The notes under the pieces are model-generated. The model worked only from the letters and a program-made list of their open reading frames with translations, was not told where the DNA came from and did no database searches. Positions 1 through 12,127 of a DNA stretch of 64,000 bases are shown here, in pieces. Position 1 is the stretch's first letter. Each line of letters begins with the position of its first letter. The stretch comes from Talpa occidentalis (taxonomy: Eukaryota > Chordata > Mammalia > Eulipotyphla > Talpidae). Made by a program: the position numbers and the translations under genes. Where the stretch lies: positions 25,033,784 to 25,097,783 of the forward strand of contig NW_023602073.1 in assembly GCF_014898055.3 (NCBI RefSeq). Reading direction: 5' to 3'.

Positions 1-159
1 TGTCAATTATTTGCTTTGTAGAGAAAACATTCAAAAAATTATTTTTGCTTCCCACTACAGTCCCTACTGGAGATGCAGGGCAAATAAAAATACTTTTGTA
101 TCCTGTGAATTAAATGGGAATTCATAAAATGGGTTGATGGGTAAGTTTTAATGTTGACC

Positions 160-320
160 TTTGGTTAAGAGCATAGATTTTGGAATCTAACAGACCTGAA
201 CTCAAATTCGATTTTCACTATCCAGCTGTGTGAACCTGGACAAGTTACAGAGCCTCTTTGAGTAGCAGTTCCCTTGCTTGCAGATTAAAAGTAATGATGT
301 TTGTGACATAAAATGTTTTA
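160..320 (+). mobile_element. MIR SINE relic
   Basis: Order of motifs fits MIR: GTTAAGAGCATAGATTTTGG, then an ACTCAAATTCGATTTT B-box region, then the core phrase CAGCTGTGTGAACCTGGACA and GTTACAGAGCCTCTTTGAG. Diverged, edges approximate. Confidence 0.8.
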
Positions 321-2257
321 ATGACTCAAACATGTGGTGGATATTTAGTTGGATATTATGGTGGTCATAGGTCTTGTTTCCAGGGTTAACAGGCTTGTTG
401 TTCAAGGTCATTGCACTCTTAACTGGGAGAGCCTGAGTGACTTGGTGTAAACTGCTCTCCTAACTTGAAGATATCTCTCCAGCATCTAGCATGCTTAAAC
501 TAACAAGAGTATTTTATGTACTCTTGTGGTTTAGTTTTTCTTGAACATGTGAAGAATTAAGGAACTAGATTCCTTACTCTTTCATTTTCTCCCTTTCACC
601 CCCTTCTACCCCCAAACATTTTTTGGTCTTTAACAGATTCCAGATACATTGCTGGTTATTGTTAATTAAATATAAATGCAATAAAGTACCTTCACAAATC
701 AGTAGATTAATTTCTACTTTACACACAAGTACACAGAGAACTAATCCAGTCATATCATTTCAGCTACATTTTATCTTTTTCTTTCTTGAGTGGGTATGTG
801 GTGATCTGAAATCCAAGAAAGAAATATTACTTGAATAAGAGAAATGTTTTTAAATATTATTAAATTCTTAATATTAAATATTAACTAGGCACAGATGCAC
901 AATCCCAGCATCTTCCATGTGGCAATATCTTCATAAATTATTTTTTAAAACTCAAGAACTATGTCTCTAAATATTAGGGATTTCTCATTTAAATCTTTTA
1001 CTAGAGTCAAATTTTTATATATTTTTAGGAATGATACATTTCTTCCTCTGTTGGATCGAGATAGAAGGTGAAGTCATAGGAATAACAATTTTAAATTACT
1101 TTTCAATGGCCTTCTTCCATCGAAGGTAGGATTAAACATGACTGAACAGAATACTCTCAAAAAGCTGCTGGCCTCAAAAAGCAAATTACAAAATATGTAA
1201 TCAAAACTGCCACTGGGCTTACTAATTACAATCTAAGAATACAATAAAAATTAGAGCAAAGCAGGTACATGAACTTTCAAGTGTTTCCTCCTAAAACCAC
1301 AACTGTAGCCAGAACTCTACATGTTGAACTAGCATTGACATGGCGCACATATACTTGAATACTCCCAAATGGCTTCATTGTATAGTGAACATACTTACAT
1401 AATTATTCCACTAACTCATCTAAGAAAATAAATGGAAACAGATGCTACAACTGCTTTTAATAATGTAAACCCTAGTGAATACCACTGGGTAGAGAAGCTG
1501 TGGTTCTTTCATGCATATGGGAGAAGTAGTAGCACATCTCAAGGTCCCAGTACTGTGCTGGCAAGAGGTAGACCTGCACAGGTCCTGGAGCACTGCTCAT
1601 GAGCAAGATTTCTGAGGTTCAACACCGAGGCCCCTGGAATCTTTTTGATGTGGGGCTTACTTGACGTTCAGATACTGGGGACATTCTGTTTCCTTGCCTC
1701 ATATCAATATGGGAGGGCTTGTCACCCTCCTGAACACCATATGGCAAGTTTACTTGCCCCTAGAAGACTTGGGCTCTCTGATCTCTGAACAGGGGACACT
1801 GCCTTCAGCTGCAAACCAGCAGTTCTAAACACTGCTCCTAAGGACTGTCAGCTCCTGCCTGAGACCACAGGCACTGTGATGGCCTCTACTCAAATGCTGC
1901 TTACCTGACATTAGACACAGGTAACCAAAGTGATGGGGCCAGTATTTGTAGCAATATATGACCATAACACAGAACTGTTTTTTTTTTCTAATTCCACCTT
2001 GTTATTCCTTTATTTTAGAGGGATGGTTATGGACGCTGGCACACTTGTTAAAATTTCAGAGATTAAGGACAATAAAACATCCTACTTATACCAATCCCCA
2101 ACTCAACTCAGCAAGATAGATACCTACCAATGTGGTGGACAATATTAATGACTTTTATTTTTCCCATTAAAATTGGCTGTAGGATCTGAATTTAAGTGAC
2201 ATTGCAGTTCTCATTTTAAGAAAAACATACCCATTATAAGCTTTTAACATTTTTTCC
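321..2257. other. Unassigned intronic sequence
   Basis: AT-rich, with no gene or clear repeat. A less AT-rich block at about 1500-1930 has no family I recognise and no open frame of note. Confidence 0.5.
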
Positions 2258-2437
2258 CAAATTATTTTTATTGAGATAAAGTAGGTTTACATCTTTGTAT
2301 CTGCTCCAGGGGTTATAGGTCCAAACATCTACAAACATATACTTTCACACCCTGTTCACCAGCAGTGCCCCAACAACTCTCCACCATGTTCTATTGGATT
2401 CCTTCCCTACCCCAAGCTCATTCCACCCCCCCCCATT
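2258..2437 (-). mobile_element. L1 3'-UTR fragment, antisense
   Basis: Begins with TTATTTTTATTGAGATAAAG and runs through pyrimidine-rich text to a C-run, the plus-strand look of an inverted L1 3' end. Similar in layout to the clearer L1 3' ends at 28.7 and 62.5 kb. Diverged; subfamily not assigned. Confidence 0.55.
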
Positions 2438-3386
2438 ATAACCTTTTAATGTTTAATGTCTTGCACCTGGATGAAAGACAATAACAAACTATTGAGTTTC
2501 TATCCTTTTTTGCTTTCATTTACATTCTGGCCACAACCCCATCTAGAGCTCACTATTTTCCCAATTGCAATAATATGCAGATTTGAATTCCTTCAATATC
2601 TTTAATATGTTCCCACTACTAAATCTGATCCTTGGGGAGCTCAGCTGTAATCTGGCCACTCAGAGAGGAAAAGGCAATAAAATTCTTTTTTAAACCATTA
2701 TTCACACCAAGGAACTAGATATGGACTGAGCTGGCTTAAAGTGAAATTAAGTAAGAAATGTTTGTCTTCAGTTTCAAACTACTTTTTCTTTCACTTTTGG
2801 GAAACTTTCTCTCAAATCCTGGAGAGCTATGCTCCATGGGAAGTTTGCTAGGCTCTTGAACTTTATGTTACTTCTTAAAAATTAAATCCATGAGCAACTT
2901 CTAAAAAGAAAAATTTTGCCGCTGGCTTCTAGGATCTCTGTTCATAAAACAAAATGCAACAAACCAATGACACAGGATCTGAGCTACCATCTATGAATGG
3001 GTGTAGGGCAGAGTGTAAACTCACAGGTGAAACCCTTATATGTTTTTATAAGCACTAAATACAATGATCTTAACAAATGAAGACAATCTAATGGTGGAGA
3101 CATCAGGAAAAATAAGTGTCCCCCACAGTGATCCTAAAAACATACTGTTCCCAATGGTACTTTCCACTTTCCAAAAGTCTAATTCTCCTGGACAAATAAG
3201 AAAGATTTTAAATATTTAAAAGTAGACAGTTTAGTCTAATGAAGTCCTATCTATTCATCCCCATTTTAAACAACTGTTACTATTTTCTTACAAGTTTGGT
3301 AAATAAATTAGTACAACTCTAGAGTAAAAGTCCAGTAGTAGGTAGGAATAACTTGAACTGCAAATCTGTGCTAGTGTACATATGTG
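2438..3386. other. Unassigned intronic sequence
   Basis: No gene, RNA gene or recognisable repeat seen. Confidence 0.5.
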
Positions 3387-3629
3387 TTTTTTTTTTAAGA
3401 TTTATTTTTTATTTTTATTTATTTTATTTATTTATACAAGCACTGGGTACAGTCAGAAGTGCGGGAGGGTGAAAGAATTCACCAGAGCCAGAGCGGGGAG
3501 CAGAGCAGGCAGGACCATGTGGGACCCTCCTCCGGTGGCCGGGGAGCTGCCGGGGATTGAACCGGTGCTGCAGAGGCTGCGGGCAGCTTCACAACCCAGT
3601 GCTTAACAGCTGCGCCACCGGGGAGGCCC
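3387..3629 (-). mobile_element. tRNA-headed SINE, younger subfamily, internal deletion
   Basis: Minus-strand copy: the plus strand shows the T-run, AAGATTTATTT, CAAGCACTGGGTACAGTCAG, GAGCCAGAGCGGGGAGCAGA, then the head complement ending CACCGGGGAGGCCC. About 60 bp of the body is missing between GCAGGCAG and CATGTGGGACCC; full copies have the GAAGTACACTGCTGAGGGGA block here. Confidence 0.93.
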
Positions 3630-3990
3630 TGTTTGTCTTTTAACTGAGGTAATACTGAGTTACAACACTGTAAATGATAGTGTGGGCCAGGTTTACACCT
3701 CCTAGGATAAATAGCCTCACACCACACCTACCACCAAAGCACCCTTAGTCCTTTACCAGAGACCCCTGGACAACCCCCCATTTTGTTTCCACTTCTACTC
3801 TTATTTCTCCCTTCTGGGGTTTGTTTTGGCTTAGTTTTGCAAGTTCATTTGTTTTGTGTCTCTATATTTCACTTGTGTGAAATCATCTGGTATCTGTCTT
3901 TCTCCTGACTTTTTTCATTTAGTATAACCCCCTCTAGTTCTATCCATGTTATTGCCAAGTAGAAGGAGTTCATCTTTATATAGGCTCTCT
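3630..3990 (-). mobile_element. L1 3' end, antisense
   Basis: Contains GAAATCATCTGGTATCTGTC, CTCCTGACTTTTTTCATTTA and CCTCTAGTTCTATCCATGTT, the complement of the L1 ORF2 C-terminal and 3'-UTR junction also seen at 28.9-29.1 and 30.6-30.7 kb. Older than those copies. It directly follows the SINE. Confidence 0.75.
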
Positions 3991-4012
3991 GTGTTTTTTT
4001 TTTTTTTTTTGT
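3991..4012. repeat. Poly-T tract
   Basis: Run of about 18 T separating the L1 3'-end fragment from the ORF1-like fragment; possibly the remnant A-tail of a minus-strand insertion. Confidence 0.7.
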
Positions 4013-4039
4013 CTCTCTACCCATTATTCCTGTGTTGGC

Positions 4040-4420
4040 TTTTTTAATGGTTTCAGATAGTTTTCAAATTGCCTCTTCTTCTTCTTCATTTTTTTTTTTA
4101 CATCTTGTCTCTTCTTCTACTTGGGTCCTTAGTGCATTACTATATTTGAGGCCACTGATTCAATCCTCCATTTGACCTGTTCTTCTGTTGTCTTCACTAA
4201 AATTCCTGATCTCATTTATTGAGCCCTTTGCTTCCTGAATTTCCCTTATTTTCTTACTTAAATCTTCAGTTTTTACCTTCTATTCATTGACTTAATTTCT
4301 GAACTCATTAATTAGTTTTTCTGAATTTTTTTGTATCTTTCTGATTAGATTTTCTGAATTCGCTTGTATTTCTTTGACTTGCCTTTCTGAACTTTCTTTT
4401 ATCTCTTTGAGTTAGAAACA
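4040..4420 (-). pseudogene. Relic of L1 ORF1 coiled-coil region
   Basis: The minus strand, with stops, reads heptad-like sequence such as ERQVKEIQANSENLIRKIQK, then KKIREIQEAKGSINEIRNFS, then a GQMED-stop-ISGL phrase. This resembles the NRVDQMEDRISDLE-type coiled coil of mammalian L1 ORF1p. Only the coiled-coil part is visible; no RRM or C-terminal domain. It is separated from an L1 3' end by only a T-run, although ORF1 normally lies several kb away. Confidence 0.5.
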
Positions 4421-5170
4421 ATTTGAATTTCTTATTATAGTAGTTCTGAATTATCTATCTGATAGTGTGATTTAATTTTCCATCTTTTTGTGTTTGGAAT
4501 CTGGAAAATTGTTATCACCTTTTAATGTCATACTCTCTCAAGATCTCATATTTCCATATGTTATATTTCTTTTTTCTGCTCATTTTGCTACTTGAAGTCT
4601 CCCTATTTTATTATTGTTTTTGGTATCTTTAGCAGTAATTTACAGGTTAAACTATTTATTTTTCCTGAAGATGGTATTGTAGTTTTATTTGATTGATTGG
4701 TTGATTAGGGTCTTTACTGGTTTCTGTACATAGCAAGGTCTACTTTGTAGATGCTGAGTCAGCAGAGTTGGGGAGGAAATTAGAGGGATCTAGGTGATGA
4801 TGAGTTGGGGTGGGGCTAGCTCATGTTTATAGCACCCTTGATATCTTTTCTCTCTGGGGGCTGGGGTAAGAGACTTGGTCATCCCTATGCTCTCAGTGTA
4901 CCTCACACTATTGCTATTTCAGCTTACGTAAAATGTACCTCCTCTCTCTTTTGAATCTCCCCACAGCTTAAAGAATGAGTTAATATTCATTAAGTTGGTA
5001 TATTGGGTCCTATGTCACTGAGCCTGAAATTATAATAACTACTTTACTATATATAGTATTATATATAATTATATAATTACTATATATTATGTGATCAATA
5101 GTATATGATATAATAGAGAGCTTACTAACAACAGCCTTTTGAAGAAGGAATTATTATTTTTTGTTTGTTT
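4421..5170. other. Unassigned, with AT-rich patch
   Basis: 4421-4700 is T-rich and may be further L1 sequence. 5035-5115 is almost pure TATA-type sequence (low complexity). No gene. Confidence 0.4.
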
Positions 5171-5346
5171 GTTTTTTGAAGATTTATTTATTTATTTATC
5201 AAGCACTGGGTATAGTCCGAAGCACGGGAGGGTGAGAGAATTCACCAGAGCCAGAGCAGTGAGCAGAACAGGCAGATGGATGAAATACACTGCTGAGGGG
5301 AGCCACGGGCGGCAGGAGAGGTCTGCGCGCCATGTGGGACCCTCGC
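5171..5346 (-). mobile_element. tRNA-headed SINE, head missing
   Basis: Shows the tail, CAAGCACTGGGTATAGTCCG, the body and CATGTGGGACCC, then stops before the tRNA-derived head. As the head is the 5' end, this is a 5'-truncated minus-strand copy. It abuts a MIR. Confidence 0.9.
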
Positions 5347-5347
5347 C

Positions 5348-5492
5348 CTTTTATTTTACTGATGGGAATCCTGAAGCACAGAGCAGTTAACTTTCCCAAG
5401 CTTGCCTAGCTATTAAGTGACTGCCTTGGGAATTGAGCCCAGACACTCTGGTTCTGAAGTCTGTGCCCTAACCACCATGCTGTACTGTCTCC
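5348..5492 (-). mobile_element. MIR SINE relic, antisense
   Basis: Complement of MIR: CTGATGGGAATCCTGAAGCA, CACAGAGCAGTTAACTTTCC, then GAATTGAGCCCAGACACTCT and CCCTAACCACCATGCTGTAC. Near full-length. Confidence 0.85.
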
Positions 5493-7767
5493 CCTGCCAG
5501 ACAGCCCTCTGGGAGTCTTCATCCCTCATCTCTCCAGCACTCTAGTTTTTCCCTCCCAGAACTCTCTGCCTCTTTGCAGCATTGCTCCCTCACCTGGAAA
5601 AATCCCCATCTTTCTCAGAATGTTCAAGACTAAGTAAACATCATGTTTCCCCACTCTAAGTACCCACACTCCTTTATACACCTACCCGGGGTTGCTGTCA
5701 GCTGCACACCTGTCTGAATACCCACAGGCTGGACATGCATCTGGAATACTGGTATGATAGTTTTCAACTACCAGTAACTAACCTGAATTATCGAAATGAG
5801 AAAGATACAGTTGATACCACATGATACCAAGCCGGATAAAAGTTTTCTCCAGAGGAGGCTGACCTATACTTTAAAATGACCTCAATAACAAGAATTACAT
5901 TAGTTCTCACATATTATGCCTTGTCTTCCCTCAAATCCGATTTTCCCACAAATGATCGGAAGGTGGCAGGAGGGAAATAAAGGGTAGCATGTATTTTTCC
6001 ATCATAACCATCCTTGTCATGTAGAATTAAATGAGAGCTGAATACAACCATATGTAAAAGAAGAAATGAAGTCCACACTCCATAGCTATCTTTAGAAGGA
6101 AGAAAACCAATCCTCCCTCCATGTGACACTTTCAAATTGCTACCCTCCTACCCACTCTCCCTTTCCTTCTCCTCACCTGTGAGGACAGCAGCAGACTAGC
6201 AATATCCTGTGAAAATCAGGACTTCCTGACATTGCTCTGAGCTCTGGTAATGTAATCCTTTTACTATTAGCTCACCAGGTGAAGTAGTCATAACAGTGTG
6301 AGTGTAGGAAGCCACAGCAGTATATAGTATTGCTCAATTTTGCTGGGTGTTCTATTTTCCTAGTTTCTTTGGATTGTTTTTCCTTTTTGGAAGGAGGTAG
6401 AAAGAGCTGGATGGGTAGGTTAGTTTAGAAAACTAGATTGCAGACCTGGAGAGAAGCCCTTTATTACATCTACCCTTTATATGTGTGATAACAATTCACA
6501 AAAGACTGCACATCCCAGAGACACTACCAAGGGGAAGTAGTTTTCCCATAAGGAACAGGAGAAAGGAACTTCCAGAACCTAGACTGACTAGAAGTCAAGA
6601 GTACTGATGGGATTGAAGATCCCATGGCAGAAACAGGAAGGTTATGCTGGGCTTTGGTTATCCAAAATGCAGAGGCCATTCTTTAAGGTATTTCTGCCTC
6701 TGCAGCCCTCAGGACTGCTGCTTCTTGAAGAACACGGCTGGTGAACATATTGTGGTTCCAGTCAGCAAAATTTGCCTTTAGCTCAGCTCATCATACTATG
6801 CTCCTGTTGCAATGAACATGCACCTATTTAAGTCAATGGAGACTTAATGAACTAAGCTTAATGACTCTGTGGGGTAATATTTGGTCTTTTTTTTTATCAT
6901 TTGGATTTCACTTTTGTGTGTCCTACAGGAACTGTTGCTTTTATTGTCAAAGCAAATGAATATCATGATATAAGCTGTAACATTGTTGCAGTTCGAGTGG
7001 ATTCCTGCCTTTGCTATTTTAGTTGAATGAACACACCAAGAAAGAATGGTCTGGGCCACATGAACATTGCACTCTTTTCAGATTAGATGAAACAAATTTC
7101 CTGAGACTACAGTGTGCTGTTAGAAGTTACTGGTCTTGCGCTTCATAATGGACCCCAATGGAGGCATCAAGCATTTGAATGTCAGTGATCTCCCAATGGG
7201 CGGGAACATGGAAGAGATCCTCTACTAGATGAAGTTGCGTTGCAGTTGATGGAAGTCCATGGAGAAGTCTTCTCAGGAAACCAGACACCAGATTCTCCTA
7301 CAATTAAATTGCATCTGACTGCTTTCAAGGTATTCCAAGACTTCAAGATATTCTAATAATACCAAGAGATACTCTGAGAAGGTGATTCAGATTATGCCAT
7401 GTGCACCTGCAACATCTCCCACCAGAAAGGAACTTCAGCTGGAACTCCCTTTCAGCATTCCAAAGATTATAAAAAGCAAACAAATAACTATGCTTTATTC
7501 ATAAATATTACTCTACTTTTTGGGGTAATATTGAATAAGGCTTTTTAAATGTGTTCAGCTACTAACATAAGGAGTCCTTTATATAACCTCTTGATGACTA
7601 ATCTATAGAATGCTTCATTCTCCCATTCTTGGCAATATTTTCAATGGGAAAAGGAAATAATCTTTCTTCATCTTGTTTTAATCTTTGTATAGCTCAGAGT
7701 AGTATAACAAGCATCAAAATCTTCTGATCAAGGGTCTTAAAATGTTCTTGAATTTCTTTGTATTAAA
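5493..7767. other. Unassigned intronic sequence
   Basis: No supported gene. 7080-7470 has a less AT-rich, exon-like texture (reads MDPNGGIKHLNVSDLPMGGN on the plus strand before stops), but I recognise no protein in it. Confidence 0.4.
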
Positions 7768-7781
7768 CTGAATTTCCTTTT

Positions 7782-8047
7782 TTTTAAAGATTTATTTTTT
7801 TATTTATGCAAGAGCTGGGGTACAGGCCAGAGGCGTGGGAGGGTGAGAGGATTCACCAGAGACAGAGTGGGGAGCAGAACAGGCAGATGGACCAAAAGCA
7901 CTGCTGAGGGGAGCAGTGAGCGAGGCAGAAGAGGTCTGCAGCGCCATGTGGGTAGCTCCCTGGCTGGCAGGGAATCAAACCCACGCTCCAGAGGCTGTGG
8001 ACAGCTTCACAGCACTGTGCTCAACCTGCTGCGCCATCGGGGAGGCC
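7782..8047 (-). mobile_element. tRNA-headed SINE, older subfamily, full length
   Basis: Plus strand shows TTTATGCAAGAGCTGGGGTA then CAGGCCAGAGGCGTGGGAGG, the mark of the older subfamily, and ends in the head complement. Flanking direct repeats CTGAATTTYCTTTT at 7768-7781 and 8048-8061 are its target-site duplication. Confidence 0.95.
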
Positions 8048-8400
8048 CTGAATTTTCTTTTATGGTAACAAAGATCATAGTTGTTAGCATCAATGGTCTA
8101 ATTTAAAACTTGCAATGGATATATATTTGATTGAAACCAATGTGAATTGTGTTTCTGAAAAACAAGGTGGCCAAGTGACTTAGTTGATCATATTTGTTCC
8201 CCATTCCTAAGATCTATAGTTTACATAGTTATTTTACTTATTTTGTTAGCTGACTTGATATCTGCATACATTTCTAAATATTAATTGGGATGCAATTATA
8301 ATGGATATTATTGACTACTACGATCACATTTGAAATCACTGTAATTATTTTTGTTGTTGAGTGCTTGATGTAAATTATATAATAAAAATAAACATTTTTA

Positions 8401-8658
8401 GGGCCTCCCTGGTGGTGCAGGCAGTTTAGCACCACACTGTGAAGCTGTCCGCAGCCTCTGCAGTGCCGGTTCGATCCTGGCCAGCCAGCGAGAATCCCAC
8501 ATGGTGAAGCAGACCTCTCCTGTCTCACCTGCTGCTCCCCTCAGCAGAAAAGTCTGCCTGTTCTGTTCCCGCTCTGTCTCTGGTGAATCCTCTTACCCTC
8601 CCGCACATCTGGCCTGTACCCTGGTTCTTCTATATAAATAAATATTTTTTCTTAAAAA
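8401..8658 (+). mobile_element. tRNA-headed SINE, older subfamily, full length
   Basis: Starts GGGCCTCCCTGGTGGTGCAG (A-box region), has GGTTCGATCCTGG (B box), CTGCTCCCCTCAGCAG in the body, and an AATAAATATT/A-rich tail. Target-site duplication AATAAACATTTTTA at 8387-8400 and 8659-8672. Confidence 0.96.
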
Positions 8659-8672
8659 AATAAACATTTTTA

Positions 8673-9579
8673 AAAGTAGGGATGTGTCACATGACCATGA
8701 GCCAATTTATCTCCTTTTTCATCAAGCAGATCTATGCTATCCTATGATAGGATGGATCTTCATCAAGAAATTTCAAAATAATTTCAAAAGTTGGGGTTTG
8801 ACTTGGGTGTCTCCATGCAAGGAAACACCTTTGGCATATTTTTTACTGCTCTGGATTTCTCTCTACAAATTAGGGCTCTTCAGAGATGACAAGGCAGGAA
8901 GTGGGGAAAAGGAAAATCCAAGTCAACATTTGAGGAAAACATCCAGCTGCTGGAGAAGTTCTTGTAGCTAATGTGTGGTATTTGTGAGGACTGCAGGTCT
9001 GAAACTTCATTGTAGGAGGAGAGGTGGAAATGCAACCACCCTGTGTAGTGCATTGGAGCTCTAGGGGCTGGTTGCTGGAGACTCTTCTCCATGGGCACAG
9101 AGAGGCTCTGGGGAGGGGGGCAGGGAACTCTGGCCATACCCTGTGCATCATTTGGGGGACATTCACTTAGGCACTAAAAAGATCAACATATGCACTGATA
9201 GATGGGGGCATTCAAATGTTATGAGAAAAGTGACCAGTTATCATGAAACTGGCCATATTCTTAACTGAAAAATCTCAAATAGATTTCAAAGTCAATTGGT
9301 ATTTTCCACAAGCGTTAGCAGCTTAATCACATTGTATGACACCAGAATTTCTCTGGAAGAGATGTTTTTCTTCCTATGGCCAAGGTCTGCTATTTTCTAC
9401 TAAATGAAAAATATGCTTGAGAGAAAAAGCAGAGATGTTAAAAAAAATCATTCTGTTCCTTATGATAAACCTAATAGGGGAACACAAGGAAAGGAGATTA
9501 CTTAAAACTTTCCAACAAGGGGAGAGATATTTGTTATGTGTTAGATGCTTTTAACTACTACCTAGAATTATAGGCACTA
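8673..9579. other. Unassigned intronic sequence
   Basis: No recognisable gene or repeat; overlapping short open frames at 8.7-9.2 kb show no family features. Confidence 0.4.
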
Positions 9580-9642
9580 CAGTTACCATTGTATAGTGAG
9601 TCATTGTATAGTGAGTCATTGTACAGTTACCATTGTATAGCT
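9580..9642. repeat. Short tandem repeat, 15-bp unit
   Basis: CATTGTATAGTGAGT at 9587-9601 and 9602-9616, followed by the diverged CATTGTACAGTTAC and CATTGTATAG. Confidence 0.9.
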
Positions 9643-9769
9643 ATAGTCAATGCTGACTATAGCTCAGCATTGCAGGAACAGCACCTAGAGAATGAGTCCA
9701 GAATGTGGCTGGGCAAAGATGTACACCTGAGTGGTGCTGAGCTCTTCCTACTGTTCTAAATGCCTCTCT

Positions 9770-10028
9770 CTCTTTTTTTTTTTTTAAGATTTATTTATTT
9801 ATACAAGCACTGAGTACAGTCAGAAGCACAGAAAGGTGAGAGAGTTCACCAGAGCCAGAGCAGGGAACAGAACAGGCGAAGTACACTGCTGAGGGGAGCA
9901 GCGGGTGCGGCAGGAGAGGTCTGCATGCCCTGCGGGACCCTCGCCAGCGGCGGGGATTGAATCGGAGCTGCAGAGGCTGCGGGCAGCTTCGCAACCCAGC
10001 GCTCAACTGCTGCGTCACAGGGGAGGCC
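9770..10028 (-). mobile_element. tRNA-headed SINE, younger subfamily, full length
   Basis: Tail, CAAGCACTGAGTACAGTCAG, body and head in complement, ending GGGGAGGCC. Imperfect duplication CTAAATGCCTCTCT / CTAAATGCTCCTCT flanks it (from 9756 and from 10029). A short gap in the body lacks the GCAGAAGGACC segment. Confidence 0.95.
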
Positions 10029-10201
10029 CTAAATGCTCCTCTTAAAAAAGGTCATAGTTGGGGATGAGCTCATGCAAGGGGGGTGGGGGTGGAAAAGGAT
10101 GCTATTTAATAAAACAAAAGTGAAAAATCCCAGGCAAGTGACTCCTTGATGCCTTGCCTCCCCAAGGCCAATGGCTGAATCCTGCTCTTTCTGAAGGATA
10201 T

Positions 10202-10618
10202 TGTAGGGTAAGTGAAAAAGCATCAGGCTTTTCTGCCCTCCTGCCATTAGGATTGATGATGGATCTGCGATCCTGAAAGCATGACTGACGGTGGGGACCT
10301 GGAATAGGGTGTGGGCATGCATAAGTGGGTACACCTGGGCTGGGAGACTGAGCTTATAAGGGCAGTGTCAAGGGGACACCAGAGGAACCACGAGAGAAGC
10401 AGAGAGAATGCGAAAGAACTCCAGAGAGCCCAGAAAGAGTGAAGACTTGCTGGGGGCTGGGAGGCCTGCCAGCCTCCCCGCCCCCCAGTACCCCTGCCTG
10501 CTGTGTACCTGGTAAGTCCCAATAAAAGCCTGAAAAGCCACCAAGGGCTCCAAGACTCTCCTTTACCCATCTGCTCGGATCATAGAGATCCTGCACTGTG
10601 TCCATTCCTGCCCTTACA
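10202..10618 (+). mobile_element. Solo LTR of an endogenous retrovirus (LTR group A)
   Basis: Starts TGTAGGGTAAG and ends CCCTTACA, with 5-bp target duplication GATAT at 10197-10201 and 10619-10623. A TATA-like TTATAAG lies at 10354-10360 and AATAAA at 10521-10526, the usual U3-R-U5 layout. No internal retroviral genes beside it, so it is a solo LTR left by LTR-LTR recombination. Related copies are at 12795, 13153 and 43885. Antisense to PHACTR1. A 5-bp duplication does not settle the ERV class. Confidence 0.9.
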
Positions 10619-10623
10619 GATAT

Positions 10624-11676
10624 GAAGGGGATTGGGTGCTTGAATGTGACTAGGACTAGGGGACTAATTCTTAGTATATGACCACAAAGCCTAAAGGCTT
10701 CTGGGCAATAAAAGTGGATGAAACAGAACATCTACCAACACATTTGATTCATTTTCCCATTTTAGAAAGTTTAAAATATATCTCTAAAGTTAAAACTCAA
10801 AGGTAGAACTGACTGAATACTGAATTTTTATTTTGATTTTATCTGGCTTCCAGGACCATCACTGAGGACTGTGCATTGGTTTAAGAAAGAGAGTGAGATG
10901 AGATTATATATACAATGTATTTAAATATTTAAAGGAATCCTCCTGCTAATATAAATCAAGAGTTGATTGGAGATGCTGTGATGTGCATTAATTTATGCAA
11001 GACATCTGTTGAGGGCTTGCCAGATGCAGAATCCTGCACTGGGTTCTGTATGGGTGAGTAGACAGGTAGAAAAGAAGGTGGTTACAACTGGAGATTACAG
11101 TCTCTGAGGGTAACAGAACAGGGCCCTACAACCACTAATAAGCTTAATGGAGAGAGTGACATGATGTGTGCAGGCTAAGATTACAGGTGAATTACTGGAA
11201 ACTATGTTTTATGCCAATTAAAAAGTCTAGCTTGGTAGGATTTCAGATATGCACACTTCACAAATATCCCATCTTCCTGACGAAAGACTACATTTTTGTG
11301 AAACTTATAACATGTACTAACTAGTCAAAACATATGCCAAATAAATAATAGATTGAATCAGGCATGTTAGATGGTAACTGGGATACAAATTATAGCCCTT
11401 TACAGGTGAAGGATATATTTAAATTTGGTATTCACTGTCCTTTATTCTGTCTTCTGAGATTATACACAGATGCCTTGTCACAAACACATCCACAGGACAT
11501 CTCAACAGAAGAAGAGTCCAAATTGTGAAAAAAAAAGAGCACAACAGCCATAGGAAGGAAAAGATATTCATGGAACTAGCCCCCCAAACCCATTAAACAT
11601 AGCGCTTTGCTAGGGTCAAGTTTGCAGAAACTAAGTGTTTTTTAATTTTTTTTAATATCATTTTTCCAGTACTATT
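10624..11676. other. Unassigned intronic sequence
   Basis: No gene or recognisable repeat, apart from short A/T runs. Confidence 0.5.
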
Positions 11677-11970
11677 CTTTTTTTTTTTTTTTAAGATTTG
11701 TTTGTTTGTTTGTTTATTTATACAAGCACTGGGTACAGTCAGAAGCGCGGGAGGGTGAGAGATTCACCAGAGCCAGAGCGGGGAGCAGAGCAGGCAGAAG
11801 GACCGAAGTACACTGCTGAGGGGAGCAGCGGGCGGCAGGAGAGGTCTGTGCGCCATGTGGGAGCCTCCTCCGATGGCCGGGGAGCAGCCGGGGATTGAAC
11901 CGGTGGCGCTGCAGAGGCTGCGGGCAGCTTCTCAACCCAGTGCTCAACCGCTGCGCCACCGGGGAGGCCC
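11677..11970 (-). mobile_element. tRNA-headed SINE, younger subfamily, full length
   Basis: One of the best preserved copies: poly-T, (TTTG)n tail variation, ACTGGGTACAGTCAGAAGCG, CACTGCTGAGGGGAGCAGCG, and head complement GCTGCGCCACCGGGGAGGCC. Useful as a consensus reference. Confidence 0.96.
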
Positions 11971-12127
11971 GGTTTTTAATTTTTGCTACTACAATTAACT
12001 TTCCATTTAGAGGAAAATCCAGGAGACTGAAAAGTAAAGTGGCAGGTTTCTCCTCATGTGGCTGCCCCATCCCAGTTCCCCCCATTCTCATTAACAGTGA
12101 ATACTGTCTTTTGAAATACTTTAATCT

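Noticed and set aside
10029..10731. 101-125 codon minus-strand frames
   Set aside because: They run antisense through the solo LTR; no retroviral or cellular domain.
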